A DNA stretch of 64,000 nt from Microlunatus lacustris. GTDB taxonomy: Bacteria; Actinomycetota; Actinomycetes; Propionibacteriales; Propionibacteriaceae. This document shows, in pieces, positions 34,995 to 44,873 of the stretch. How positions within the stretch are numbered: position 1 is the first letter of the stretch; each line of letters begins with the position of its first letter. The stretch covers positions 1-64,000 of the forward strand of contig BAAAJN010000008.1 in the NCBI GenBank assembly GCA_039527025.1. Reading direction: 5' to 3'. The notes under the pieces were generated by a model. The model was not told the origin of the DNA. It saw only the letters and a program-made list of their open reading frames with translations, and ran no database searches. A program made the position numbers and the translations under genes.

Positions 34995-35207
34995 ATGGCT
35001 TCCGCTTCCGACACCGTCGACGGCACCACCAGCCCCGACCCCGCCGTCGGCCTCCGTGCCGTCGCTGCGCTGCGCCGCCTCGTCGAACAGCTCGAGGACC
35101 TCCAGGTCGCCAACGCGCGCACCGCCGGCTGGTCCTGGGCCGAGATCGCGACCGCGCTCGGGGTGTCGAAGCAGGCCGTGCACAAGAAGCACGCCCCGCA
35201 CACCTGA
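34995..35207 (+). CDS. Small HTH protein paired with a Clp-N-domain gene
   Basis: 70 residues from ATG 34995. The C-terminal half is a helix-turn-helix: 'GWSWAEIATALGVSKQAVHKKHA'. A helical stretch before it ('RAVAALRRLVEQLEDLQVANAR') could dimerise. The gene lies 15 bp before the Clp-N gene and directly behind the inverted-repeat promoter, so it is probably an autoregulator of this two-gene operon. The target and signal are inferred, not shown. TAAGAT six bases upstream suggests a leaderless mRNA. Confidence 0.85.
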   Translation: MASASDTVDGTTSPDPAVGLRAVAALRRLVEQLEDLQVANARTAGWSWAEIATALGVSKQAVHKKHAPHT

Positions 35208-35222
35208 CCGGAACGAGGACCC

Positions 35223-35789
35223 ATGTTCGAACGCTTCACCCCCGCCGCCCGTGCCGCCGTCGTCGGCGCCCAGGACCACGCCCGCCGCGCCGGGCACACC
35301 GAGATCGGGGCCGCCGACCTGCTGGCCGGGGTGCTCGACGACCACCAGGGCATCCCCGCCCGCGTGCTGGCCGACCTCGGCCTCGACGTCGGCGACGGCG
35401 TCGCCGCCACCGAGCAGGTCTTCGACGTCGACGACGCCGCCGCCCTCGGCGCCCTGGGCATCGACCTCGACGCCGTCCGCCGGCAGGCCGAGCAGACCTT
35501 CGGGCCCGGCGCCCTGGACCGCCGCCGCCGCCAGCGGCCGGGTCTGTTCGGGCGGCGCAGCGGCGCCGGGCACATCCCGTTCAACCGGGAGGCCAAGACC
35601 TCCCTGGAGCTGTCGCTGCGGGAAGCCCTCGCCGAGGGTCACCGCCACCTCGGCACCGAGCACGTGTTCCTCGGCCTGCTGGCCACCGAGCAGGGGACCG
35701 CGCTGCGGGTGCTGCACCGGCTCGGGGTCACCGAGGACCGCGCCGCACTCAAGCGGCGGGTGCTGGCCCGGCTGGCCGAGGCGGCCTGA
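35223..35789 (+). CDS. Orphan Clp N-domain protein (no AAA+ module)
   Basis: 188 residues from ATG 35223, after GGAACGAGGACCC. The N-terminus 'MFERFTPAARAAVVGAQDHARRAGHTEIGAADLLAGVL' is the ClpC/ClpA-type N-domain repeat, and a second copy is at about 120-185 ('FNREAKTSLELSLREALAEGHRHLGTEHVFLGLL'). A basic Arg-rich linker joins them. No Walker A motif is present. It might bind Clp clients or adaptors and tune ClpC, or store substrates. The partner HTH gene probably sets its level. Confidence 0.88.
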   Translation: MFERFTPAARAAVVGAQDHARRAGHTEIGAADLLAGVLDDHQGIPARVLADLGLDVGDGVAATEQVFDVDDAAALGALGIDLDAVRRQAEQTFGPGALDRRRRQRPGLFGRRSGAGHIPFNREAKTSLELSLREALAEGHRHLGTEHVFLGLLATEQGTALRVLHRLGVTEDRAALKRRVLARLAEAA

Positions 35790-35811
35790 CCGCGTCGACG
35801 GGTCGCGGCGC

Positions 35812-36921
35812 TCAGTCGGTCTGGGTGACCTTGCGCAGCCCGCGCGGCGCATCGGGGTCCAGGCCCAGCCGGCGGGCCAGCCGCTCCGTGAGCAGCTGCG
35901 CCGGGATCGGCAGGGCCAGCGGAGCCAGCAGCTCGGGCAGGTCCGGGCCGGCGACGGCCAGGTCGCAGGCGGCGCGGAAGTCCGCGTCCCCGCCGAGGCC
36001 GAGGACGGGGCTGCCGGTCGCCCGCACCGTCGCGGCCAGCTCCACCAGGCCGGGCAGGGTCGGACCGCTGGGCCCGGCGACGAGGACGGTCACCAGGTGG
36101 GCGTCCACGACGGCGATCGGGCCGTGCTTGAGGTCGGCGTAGGAGAGCCCGCGGACCGGGCGCAGGCAGGTCTCCTCCAGCTTCAGCGCCACCTCCAGGG
36201 TGGTCCCGAAGGCCAGGCCCCGCCCGCTGGCCAGCACCTCCTGGGTGCCGGCGAGGGTCTCCACCATGGCGTCTGAATCCGGGCCCGGGTCGAGCATCCG
36301 GGCGGCCTGCGCGGGGACGGCGTCGAAGGCGGCGTCCAGCGTCCCGCGCCGCGGCGCCAGGGCGTCGACGGCCACGGCCAGCGCCGCGACCTGGGTGGTG
36401 TAGGTCTTGGTGGCCGGCACCGCCAGCTCGGGCCCGGCCTGGGTGATCAGGGCGATGTCGGCACCGAGGGCCAACGGCGAGCCGGCGACGTTGGTGACGG
36501 CCAGGGTGGCGGCGCCGCAGCGCTTCGCCCACTCCTGGGTCTCCACGATCTCCTGCGTGGAACCGGACTGGCTGACCGCGATCGTGAGCGTGTCGGACAG
36601 GTCCAGGTCGGCGGCGTACAACGTCGCCACCGACGGCGCGGCCAGGGCGCCGGCCACCCCGGCGTGCACCTCGGCGAGGTAGCGCGCGTAGATGGCGGCG
36701 TTGTCGCTGGACCCGCGGGCCACCAGCAGCAGGCGTCGCTTCGTCCGCGCCAGGGCGGCGATCTCGGGCCGCAGGGGGAGCAGCTCGGCCAGCGTCCGGG
36801 CCAGGGCCTCGGGCTGCTCGGCGATCTCCCGGGCCATCTGGCTCACCGCCGCACCCGGCCGGTCACCGCCACCGCCGGAGGGGGCGCCGTCGGTCGACTC
36901 GGTCGCGGGCTCGATCGGCAC
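35812..36921 (-). CDS. Double-SIS-domain sugar-phosphate protein (GlmS isomerase/AgaS-like)
   Basis: 369 residues from GTG 36921, after GAGGAG. Two SIS domains resemble the isomerase half of GlmS without the glutaminase half: 'LLVARGSSDNAAIYARYLAEV', 'IAVSQSGSTQEIVETQEWAKRCGA', 'GRGLAFGTTLEVALKLEETCLRPVRGLSYADLKHGPIAVV'. It probably isomerises or deaminates an amino-sugar phosphate. It is divergent from a HutC-type GntR regulator (36992), and this pairing is common for amino-sugar use genes (NagR/DasR style). Confidence 0.87.
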   Translation of the reverse strand: MPIEPATESTDGAPSGGGGDRPGAAVSQMAREIAEQPEALARTLAELLPLRPEIAALARTKRRLLLVARGSSDNAAIYARYLAEVHAGVAGALAAPSVATLYAADLDLSDTLTIAVSQSGSTQEIVETQEWAKRCGAATLAVTNVAGSPLALGADIALITQAGPELAVPATKTYTTQVAALAVAVDALAPRRGTLDAAFDAVPAQAARMLDPGPDSDAMVETLAGTQEVLASGRGLAFGTTLEVALKLEETCLRPVRGLSYADLKHGPIAVVDAHLVTVLVAGPSGPTLPGLVELAATVRATGSPVLGLGGDADFRAACDLAVAGPDLPELLAPLALPIPAQLLTERLARRLGLDPDAPRGLRKVTQTD

Positions 36922-36938
36922 TCCGTCACTCCTCGGGC

Positions 36939-36958
36939 TGGTATGGACTGGTCTACCA
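36939..36958. promoter_or_regulatory. Candidate GntR/HutC-type operator between SIS and GntR genes
   Basis: TGGTA-N10-TACCA with an internal ACTGGTCTA that resembles the DasR/NagR half-site (TGGTCTAGACCA). TACCAT (36954-36959) is a plausible -10 for the GntR gene, so a bound repressor would cover it. Confidence 0.55.
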
Positions 36959-36991
36959 TCGACGCAGGCACACCCGCGGCTAGGAGCAGCA

Positions 36992-37765
36992 TTGCAGCAC
37001 GAGTTCGGTCGCGGCGAGATCGGGCCCTACCGGCTCGAGCGTCCCCTCGCCGCCACCACCACCAAGCGGGCGCAGGTGCGCGGGATCCTTGAGCAGCTGA
37101 TCGACACCGAGCTCAACCCCGGCGACGCCATCCCGTCCGAGCGCGCGCTCGTGGTGCGCCTCGGCGTCAGCCGGGTCACGGTCCGGCAGGCCATCGCGGA
37201 CCTGGTCGACACCGGCGCGCTGGAGCGGGTGCACGGCAAGGGGACCTACGTGACCGGACCCCAGGTCGACTCCCGGCTGCACCTGACCTCCTTCTCCCGC
37301 GAGATGCGGGACCGGGGCCTGCTGCCGGCCACGGTGGTGCTCTCGGCCAGCGAGGAGGCCGCTGACGACGAGGTCGCCTACGCCCTGCGGATCCGCCCCG
37401 GTCGCCCGGTGGTCCGGGTCGAGCGGCTCCGCACCGCCGACGGCACCCCGATGGCCTACGAGGTGGGGCACTACCCGGCCGCCCTGTTCCCGGGTCTGCT
37501 GCAGCGCGAGCTCGGTTCGCTGTACGACGTCTTCGCCAGCGAGTACGGCGTGGTGGTGACCAGCGGTGAGCAGACCGTCCGCGCCGAGTCCGCGGACGCC
37601 TCCCAGGCCCGGGTGCTCGGCATCGCCAAGCGGGCGCCCCTGCTGGTCCAGGAGCGGGTGACCTACGCCGGCGACCGGGTGATCGAGCTCTCGACGTCGT
37701 GGTACCGGGCCGACCGTTACCGCATCCACATGGCCATCACGCCGCGCGGCGCCCGGGAGAACTGA
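36992..37765 (+). CDS. GntR-family (HutC/DasR type) transcriptional regulator
   Basis: 257 residues from TTG 36992, five bases after AGGAG; no ATG or GTG in a better position precedes the domain. The winged-helix reads 'GDAIPSERALVVRLGVSRVTVRQAIADLVDTGALERVHGKGTYV', and the UTRA effector-binding domain follows ('LTSFSREMRDRGLLPAT', 'VVRVERLRTADGTPMAYEVGHYPAALFPGLL', 'STSWYRADRYRIHM'). UTRA domains often bind sugar phosphates such as GlcNAc-6-P. It probably controls the divergent SIS gene and itself. Confidence 0.9.
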   Translation: MQHEFGRGEIGPYRLERPLAATTTKRAQVRGILEQLIDTELNPGDAIPSERALVVRLGVSRVTVRQAIADLVDTGALERVHGKGTYVTGPQVDSRLHLTSFSREMRDRGLLPATVVLSASEEAADDEVAYALRIRPGRPVVRVERLRTADGTPMAYEVGHYPAALFPGLLQRELGSLYDVFASEYGVVVTSGEQTVRAESADASQARVLGIAKRAPLLVQERVTYAGDRVIELSTSWYRADRYRIHMAITPRGAREN

Positions 37766-37766
37766 C

Positions 37767-38312
37767 GTGACCACCACCGCCCGCTCCGGCGACCGCATCG
37801 ACGAGCTGGTCGTGCCCTTCGACGACAGCCAGTTGCGCGAGCGGGCCCGCCGGCGCAAGCGCCGGATGTGGGGCCGGGTCATCAGCCTGCTGATCACCGC
37901 GGGGGTGCTGACGCTGCTCTACTTCTTCGGCGGGGACCAGCGGCAGGGGTCCGGCTACCTGACCGTCTACGCGGTCATCCTGGGGATCTCGGTGGCCTGG
38001 CTGGTCGGCTACCTCGTGGCGTGGCTGCGGGCCCGCCGGGCGCTGGCGCGGGTGGGCCGCGGCACCGCCATCCGCATCGGCCGGCCCGGCATCCAGGTGG
38101 CCCGGACGTTCACCCCGTGGGCTGAGGTCACCGGGCTGGTCATGGTCCGCCGCCGGGGCCGGGGCGCCGCCTTCGAGGTGCGCCGCAGCTCCGCGCCGCC
38201 GGTGGCGGTGCCGCTCGAGCAGGTCGAGGTGCACCCCGCCACCCTGGACAGCACGGCCCGGGCCTACTCGGGCGGTCGGCACGGCGTCGACCTCGCCGCC
38301 CTCGACGTCTGA
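37767..38312 (+). CDS. PH-domain membrane protein of unknown function
   Basis: 181 residues from GTG 37767, one base after the GntR stop codon. Two membrane helices (about 40-56 and 65-84) are preceded by a very basic stretch. The second half is a bacterial PH-like beta-domain ('TAIRIGRPGIQVARTFTPWAEVTGLVMVRRRGRGAAFEVRRSSAPPVAVPLEQV'). Similar proteins are widespread in actinobacteria without an assigned role. It is probably co-transcribed with the regulator. Confidence 0.8.
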   Translation: MTTTARSGDRIDELVVPFDDSQLRERARRRKRRMWGRVISLLITAGVLTLLYFFGGDQRQGSGYLTVYAVILGISVAWLVGYLVAWLRARRALARVGRGTAIRIGRPGIQVARTFTPWAEVTGLVMVRRRGRGAAFEVRRSSAPPVAVPLEQVEVHPATLDSTARAYSGGRHGVDLAALDV

Positions 38313-38443
38313 GCCGTCCGCCGCGGGCACGCGACTTCCGCGCCCCCGGGCACCCCTGACAGACTGGGGGCGGCGTCCCGCGCGGACGCCCTCCGACGTG
38401 CCGCCCTCGCGCCGGCCCGCACCGTACGAAAGGACGCACCTGC

Positions 38444-39475
<1,032 letters not shown>

Positions 39476-39514
39476 GCCGCCGGCGCCCCGAGCGCCTCGC
39501 ACGACCCGCACCCC

Positions 39515-39547
39515 CGACGGCGCCGGACACCAGGTCCGGCGCCGTCG
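39515..39547 (+). terminator. Strong terminator after fba
   Basis: A perfect 14-bp stem, CGACGGCGCCGGAC (39515-39528) with its complement at 39534-39547, loop ACCAG. The -10 of the next gene begins seven bases later. Confidence 0.82.
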
Positions 39548-39553
39548 CGGGTC

Positions 39554-39559
39554 TAGGCT
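39554..39559 (+). promoter_or_regulatory. Leaderless -10 hexamer for the CorA-type transporter
   Basis: TAGGCT, six bases before GTG 39566. Confidence 0.55.
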
Positions 39560-39565
39560 CAGACG

Positions 39566-40597
39566 GTGAGCAGTACCACCGCCCTCTCCGGTCCGGTCCC
39601 CCTCAGCCGGGTGTGGGCCAAGGGCACCGTCGTGGCCGAGGACCTGACCGGCGAGGACCTCAGCGACGTGCTGCAGCTGCACACCGACGCCTCCGCCTGG
39701 TGGGTGCTGCCGCGCGACCCGGACTACGGGGCCGCCGAGCTGCGTGGTGTCGCGCACGCCCTCGACCTCGACGACCTCGCCGTCCGCGACCTGCTGGCCA
39801 CCGACCGGCGCGCCAAGTTCGAGGCCCTCGGCACTGCCCGGCTGGTCGTCACCAACCTCGTCACCCACGACCCAGCGGCCCGCACGCTCGCGGTGCACCC
39901 GATCTCGATCATCGCCACCGACCGTGTGCTGATCTGCCTGGTGGACGACGTGGACGGCTTCCACCCGGCCCGGCTGCTGCTGCAGAAGGCCGAGGTGCTC
40001 GCCGAGGGCGGCGTGGAGGTGGGCCTGCAGCTGCTGATCACCGCGGTCGTCGGCACCTACGAGAGCGCCGTGCAGTGGCTGGAGGACACCGCCGACGACC
40101 TGTCGGAGGTGCTGTTCGAGGAGCGCCCGCTGAGCCGGTCCGAGCAGCTGGACGCGTTCCGGCTGCGCACGGCGCTCAGCCAGCTGCGCCGGGTGACCGA
40201 GCCGATGCGCGCCGTGATGAGCGACCTGGTCGACAACCCGCCGCCGGCGCCGAAGGGCGTCAAGGGCGGCAAGAGCAGCCGGGTCGTCCGCCGCTGGGGC
40301 ATGATCGCCGAGCAGCACCACCGGGTCGCGGCGGCTGCGGACGCGCTGCGGGAGGTGCTCTCCTCGGTCTTCGACACCAGCCTGGCCCTGGCCGAGGTGC
40401 GCAGCAACGCGATCATGAAGAAGCTGACCGGCTGGGCGGCGATCATCGCCGTGCCGACCCTGATCACCGGCTTCGCCGGGATGAACGTCGCCTTCCCGCT
40501 GGCGGGCACCAGCCCGGGCTTCTGGCTGGTGCTCGTGGTCGTCGTCGCGTCCGCCGTGGTGCTCTTCGTGGCCTTCCGCCGCCGCGACTGGCTCTAG
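39566..40597 (+). CDS. CorA-family divalent metal ion transporter
   Basis: 343 residues from GTG 39566. A large soluble N-terminal domain precedes two C-terminal membrane helices (about 288-305 and 318-337). The pore signature Gly-Met-Asn is present in FAGMNVAFPL at the end of the first helix. 'LLITAVVGTYESAVQWLEDTADDLSEVLF' is the long stalk helix. It should carry Mg2+ or Co2+ as a pentamer. The stretch 'PPPAPKGVKGGKSSRVVRR' in the stalk is unusually basic. Divided from fba by a terminator. Confidence 0.9.
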   Translation: MSSTTALSGPVPLSRVWAKGTVVAEDLTGEDLSDVLQLHTDASAWWVLPRDPDYGAAELRGVAHALDLDDLAVRDLLATDRRAKFEALGTARLVVTNLVTHDPAARTLAVHPISIIATDRVLICLVDDVDGFHPARLLLQKAEVLAEGGVEVGLQLLITAVVGTYESAVQWLEDTADDLSEVLFEERPLSRSEQLDAFRLRTALSQLRRVTEPMRAVMSDLVDNPPPAPKGVKGGKSSRVVRRWGMIAEQHHRVAAAADALREVLSSVFDTSLALAEVRSNAIMKKLTGWAAIIAVPTLITGFAGMNVAFPLAGTSPGFWLVLVVVVASAVVLFVAFRRRDWL

Positions 40598-40615
40598 CCG
40601 GGGGGCGAGGACGGC

Positions 40616-40621
40616 TAGATT
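40616..40621 (+). promoter_or_regulatory. Leaderless -10 hexamer for the DUF3151 gene
   Basis: TAGATT, six bases before GTG 40628. Confidence 0.5.
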
Positions 40622-40627
40622 GAGCCG

Positions 40628-41092
40628 GTGACCGAGACCCACCGCAACCTGCTCGCCAGCTCCGGCGCGGGCCCCGCGCCGACCCTCCTGCCGGACGACC
40701 CGGCGACGGCCGACCTGGCCGAGCGGGGCCGCGAGCACTTCCTGGCCACCGTCGCCGCGCACCCCGACTCCACGCTCTGCTGGGCCCTGCTGGCCGAGGC
40801 CGCGCTGGCCGTCGGCAGCCTGGAGGCCGACCTGGGCGCCTACGCCTACGCCCGCACCGGCTACCACCGCGGTCTCGACGCCCTCCGCCGCGCGGGCTGG
40901 AAGGGCTCCGGCCCGGTGCCCTGGGAGCACGTGGCCAACCAGGGCTTCCTGCGGGCGCTGTGGGCGCTGGCCCTGGCGGCCGAGCGGATCGGCGAGACCG
41001 CCGAGCACGAGCGCTGCGCGCAGTTCCTGCGTGACTCCTCCGAGACCGGCTTCGCCCACCTCGAGCAGGCCTCGGCCGGCCTGCGCCGCTGA
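40628..41092 (+). CDS. DUF3151 family protein
   Basis: 154 residues. 'TETHRNLLASSGAGPAPTLLPDDP', 'HPDSTLCWALLAEAAL', 'DLGAYAYARTGYHRGLDALRRAGWKGSGPVPWEHVANQGFLRAL' are the conserved blocks of DUF3151, an actinobacterial helical family of unknown function that is often encoded near fba. It looks like a small TPR-like protein. GTG start, probably leaderless. Confidence 0.92.
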   Translation: MTETHRNLLASSGAGPAPTLLPDDPATADLAERGREHFLATVAAHPDSTLCWALLAEAALAVGSLEADLGAYAYARTGYHRGLDALRRAGWKGSGPVPWEHVANQGFLRALWALALAAERIGETAEHERCAQFLRDSSETGFAHLEQASAGLRR

Positions 41093-41119
41093 CCTCGGCC
41101 GGGTCCCGGACCCGTCGAG

Positions 41120-41148
41120 GCGACAGCCGCGCCGGACTTCGGTAGGGT
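41120..41148 (+). promoter_or_regulatory. Candidate purA promoter
   Basis: GCGACA (41120-41125) and TAGGGT (41143-41148), spacer 17 bp. Transcription would start near 41155, just before the structured leader. Confidence 0.55.
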
Positions 41149-41156
41149 TCTGTCGC

Positions 41157-41212
41157 AAGAGTCCCTGTGGCGATCGCCCAGGGGCTTCACTCTTTTCGTC
41201 CCCGCGGGGACG
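41157..41212 (+). promoter_or_regulatory. Structured purA 5' leader (two hairpins)
   Basis: Hairpin 1 pairs AAGAGT (41157-41162) with ACTCTT (41189-41194) and CCCTG (41163-41167) with CAGGG (41179-41183), leaving a five-base bulge, and is followed by TT at 41195-41196, giving a TTTT run that starts inside the stem. Its tip holds the palindrome GGCGATCGCC. Hairpin 2 is the perfect palindrome CGTCCCCGCGGGGACG (41197-41212). The ATG is 20 bases further on. Hairpin 1 with its T-run resembles an attenuator. Confidence 0.6.
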
Positions 41213-41232
41213 AGCGGAAGGGCGGCGATCAC

Positions 41233-42516
41233 ATGCCGGGCATCGTTGTGGTGGGAGCCCAGTGGGGCGACGAGGGCAAGGGCAAGGCGACCGACCAGCT
41301 GGGTGACCGGGTGGACTACTGCGTCCGGTACTCCGGGGGCAACAACGCCGGCCACACGCTGGTGGTGAACGGGGAGCGCTACGCGCTGCACCTGCTCCCG
41401 TCCGGCATCCTCAACCCGAAGTGCGTGCCGGTGATCGGGAACGGCGTCGTCGTCGACCTCGACGTGCTGTTCGAGGAGATGGACGGCTTGGCCGCCCGCG
41501 GCGTCGACGCGGAGAACCTCCTCGTGTCGGCCAACGCGCACCTGATCACCAGCTACCACCAGGTGATCGACAAGGTCACCGAGCGGTTCCTGGGCAAGAA
41601 CAAGATCGGCACCACCGGACGCGGTGTCGGCCCCGCCTACTCCGACAAGGTCAACCGGATCGGCATCCGGGTGCAGGACCTGCTGGACGAGTCGATCCTG
41701 CGGCAGAAGGTCGACGCGGCGCTGGAGCAGAAGAACCACCTGCTGGTGAAGGTCTACAACCGGCGCGCCCTGGACCCGACGCAGGTGGCGGACCACCTGA
41801 TGTCGCACGCCGAGCGGATCACGCCGCACATCGTCGACACCTCCAAGGTCCTCAACGACGCCCTGGACCGCGACGAGGTCGTGCTGTTCGAGGGTGCACA
41901 GGCGCACCACCTCGACGTCGACCACGGGACCTACCCCTACGTCACCTCCTCCAACCCCGTCGCCGCCGGCGCCTGCGTCGGTTCCGGCGTGGGCCCTACC
42001 CGGATCAACCGGGTGATCGGCATCGCCAAGGCGTACACCACCCGGGTGGGGGAGGGGCCGATGCCGACCGAGCTGCTGGACGCCGACGGCGAGAAGCTGC
42101 GGCAGGACGGCTCCGAGTTCGGCACCACCACCGGGCGTCCCCGGCGGTGCGGCTGGTTCGACGCGGTGGTGGTCGCGGCTGCGGCCCGTGCCAACGCCTT
42201 CACCGACATCTTCTTGACCAAGCTCGACATCCTCACCGGCTGGGAGCGGATCCCGGTCTGCGTCGGCTACGAGGTGAACGGCGTGCGGCACGACACGATG
42301 CCGATGTCGCAGTCGGACTTCCACCACGCGGTGCCGGTGTACGAGGAGCTGGACGGCTGGGAGGAGGACATCAGCGGCTGCCGCGCGTTCGACGACCTGC
42401 CGAAGAACACCCAGGCCTACGTCAACCGGCTCGAGGAGCTGTGCGGGGCCCGGATCTCCGGCATCGGGGTCGGGCCCTCGCGCGAGCAGTCCATCCTGGT
42501 CCACGACCTGCTCTGA
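41233..42516 (+). CDS. purA: Adenylosuccinate synthetase
   Basis: 427 residues from ATG 41233. The GTP-binding P-loop is VVVGAQWGDEGKGK at the N-terminus, followed by the IMP site 'YSGGNNAGHTLV', 'GTTGRGVGPAYSDK', 'LFEGAQAHHLDVDHGTYPYVTSSN' and 'GTTTGRPRRCGWFD'. It joins IMP and aspartate in the first step to AMP. PurB, which finishes the step, is encoded at 44874. The mRNA carries a hairpin-rich leader, unlike the leaderless neighbours. Confidence 0.97.
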   Translation: MPGIVVVGAQWGDEGKGKATDQLGDRVDYCVRYSGGNNAGHTLVVNGERYALHLLPSGILNPKCVPVIGNGVVVDLDVLFEEMDGLAARGVDAENLLVSANAHLITSYHQVIDKVTERFLGKNKIGTTGRGVGPAYSDKVNRIGIRVQDLLDESILRQKVDAALEQKNHLLVKVYNRRALDPTQVADHLMSHAERITPHIVDTSKVLNDALDRDEVVLFEGAQAHHLDVDHGTYPYVTSSNPVAAGACVGSGVGPTRINRVIGIAKAYTTRVGEGPMPTELLDADGEKLRQDGSEFGTTTGRPRRCGWFDAVVVAAAARANAFTDIFLTKLDILTGWERIPVCVGYEVNGVRHDTMPMSQSDFHHAVPVYEELDGWEEDISGCRAFDDLPKNTQAYVNRLEELCGARISGIGVGPSREQSILVHDLL

Positions 42517-42571
42517 CGCGGGCCCCCCAGGGCAGGGGGCAGCGGCTCGGACTCGGGGTCCGGAGGGAGAC

Positions 42572-43600
42572 ATGGCGCGCAGGGCAACGGCACAGGACGT
42601 CGCCGACCTGGCCGGGGTCTCACGCAGCTCGGTCTCCCTGGTGCTCAACGGTCGGGGCGCGGGCAACCTCAGCGAGGCGAAGCAGAAGGCGATCCGGGCC
42701 GCGGCCGAGCAGCTGGACTACACGCCCAACGCGGTCGCGCTCAGCCTGCGCAGTCGGCGGACCAGGACGCTCGGCGTGCTCACCTGGCCGGACGACTCCG
42801 GTCTCCCGGGGGCGATGCTGCACCGAGCCCTGATCCGGGCCGGTGAGCACCGCTACCTGCTGCTGGTGGTGGACACCGGTGGTGACGCCGAGGTGGAGCG
42901 ACGCCAGCTCGACACCCTGCAGGACCGCCAGGTCGACGGTTTCCTGGTGGCCGCACCGGCGATGACGCACTACCGGCCCTCGGAGGTGCTGACCACCAGC
43001 CCCACCGTGCTGCTCAACTGCATCGATCCCGACGGGGCGGTGAGCAGCGTGGCGCCGGACGAGGTGCAGGCCGGGCGCCGCGCGGCGGAGGTGCTGCTGC
43101 GGCACGGGCACCGCCGGATCGGCCTGCTGGTCGGCGACCTGGGCTCCCTGCAGGCCGCGCAGCGGGTGTCCGGGGTCCGGCAGGCGGTGGCCGCTGGTGG
43201 CGGGGTGCCGCCCGCCCCGGTCCTGGCCGGGCGCGACATCGACGACGGCGCCCGGGCGGCCCGGGAGCTGCTGAGCGGACCCGACCGGCCGACCGCGCTG
43301 GTCTGCACCCACGAGCGGCTGGCCGTCGGCGCGGCGCTCGGCGCGGCGGAGCTCGGACTGGCCATCCCGGACGAGCTCTCGCTGGTCAGCCTCGAGGACG
43401 GTGAGGACCTGACGTCGAAGCTGACCACGGTGCACCGGCCGGACGGCGCGATGGCCGAGCAGGCCGTCGGGCTGCTGGTCGAGCAGCTGGCGGGCGCCGC
43501 CGCCGAAGTCCGCCAGCTGCTCTACCGCTGCCCGCTGCGCGAGCGGGCGTCGGTCTCCGTGCCTGGTCAGCGGCCCGGCCCAGCCGGCCCGCCCCGGTAG
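42572..43600 (+). CDS. LacI-family transcriptional regulator
   Basis: 342 residues from ATG 42572, after CGGAGGGAGAC. The HTH and hinge are 'TAQDVADLAGVSRSSVSLVLNGRGAGNLSEAKQKAI' and 'YTPNAVALSLRSRRT'. The periplasmic-binding-like effector domain shows 'QVDGFLVAAP', 'GHRRIGLLVGD' and 'ELSLVSLEDGEDLTSKLTTVHRP'. It lies between purA and purD, which invites comparison with the LacI-type PurR of enterobacteria, but such regulators usually sense sugars and I see no palindromic operator before the pur genes. Target unknown. Confidence 0.9.
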   Translation: MARRATAQDVADLAGVSRSSVSLVLNGRGAGNLSEAKQKAIRAAAEQLDYTPNAVALSLRSRRTRTLGVLTWPDDSGLPGAMLHRALIRAGEHRYLLLVVDTGGDAEVERRQLDTLQDRQVDGFLVAAPAMTHYRPSEVLTTSPTVLLNCIDPDGAVSSVAPDEVQAGRRAAEVLLRHGHRRIGLLVGDLGSLQAAQRVSGVRQAVAAGGGVPPAPVLAGRDIDDGARAARELLSGPDRPTALVCTHERLAVGAALGAAELGLAIPDELSLVSLEDGEDLTSKLTTVHRPDGAMAEQAVGLLVEQLAGAAAEVRQLLYRCPLRERASVSVPGQRPGPAGPPR

Positions 43601-43603
43601 GCT
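43598..43603 (+). promoter_or_regulatory. Leaderless -10 hexamer for purD
   Basis: TAGGCT, eight bases before GTG 43612. Confidence 0.45.
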
Positions 43604-43611
43604 CTCGGCCC

Positions 43612-44871
<1,260 letters not shown>

Positions 44872-44873
44872 CC

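Noticed and set aside
42517..43611. Purine repressor (PurR) assignment for the LacI-family gene
   Set aside because: Location alone is suggestive. No repeated palindromic operator was found before purA, purD, purC, purS or purL.
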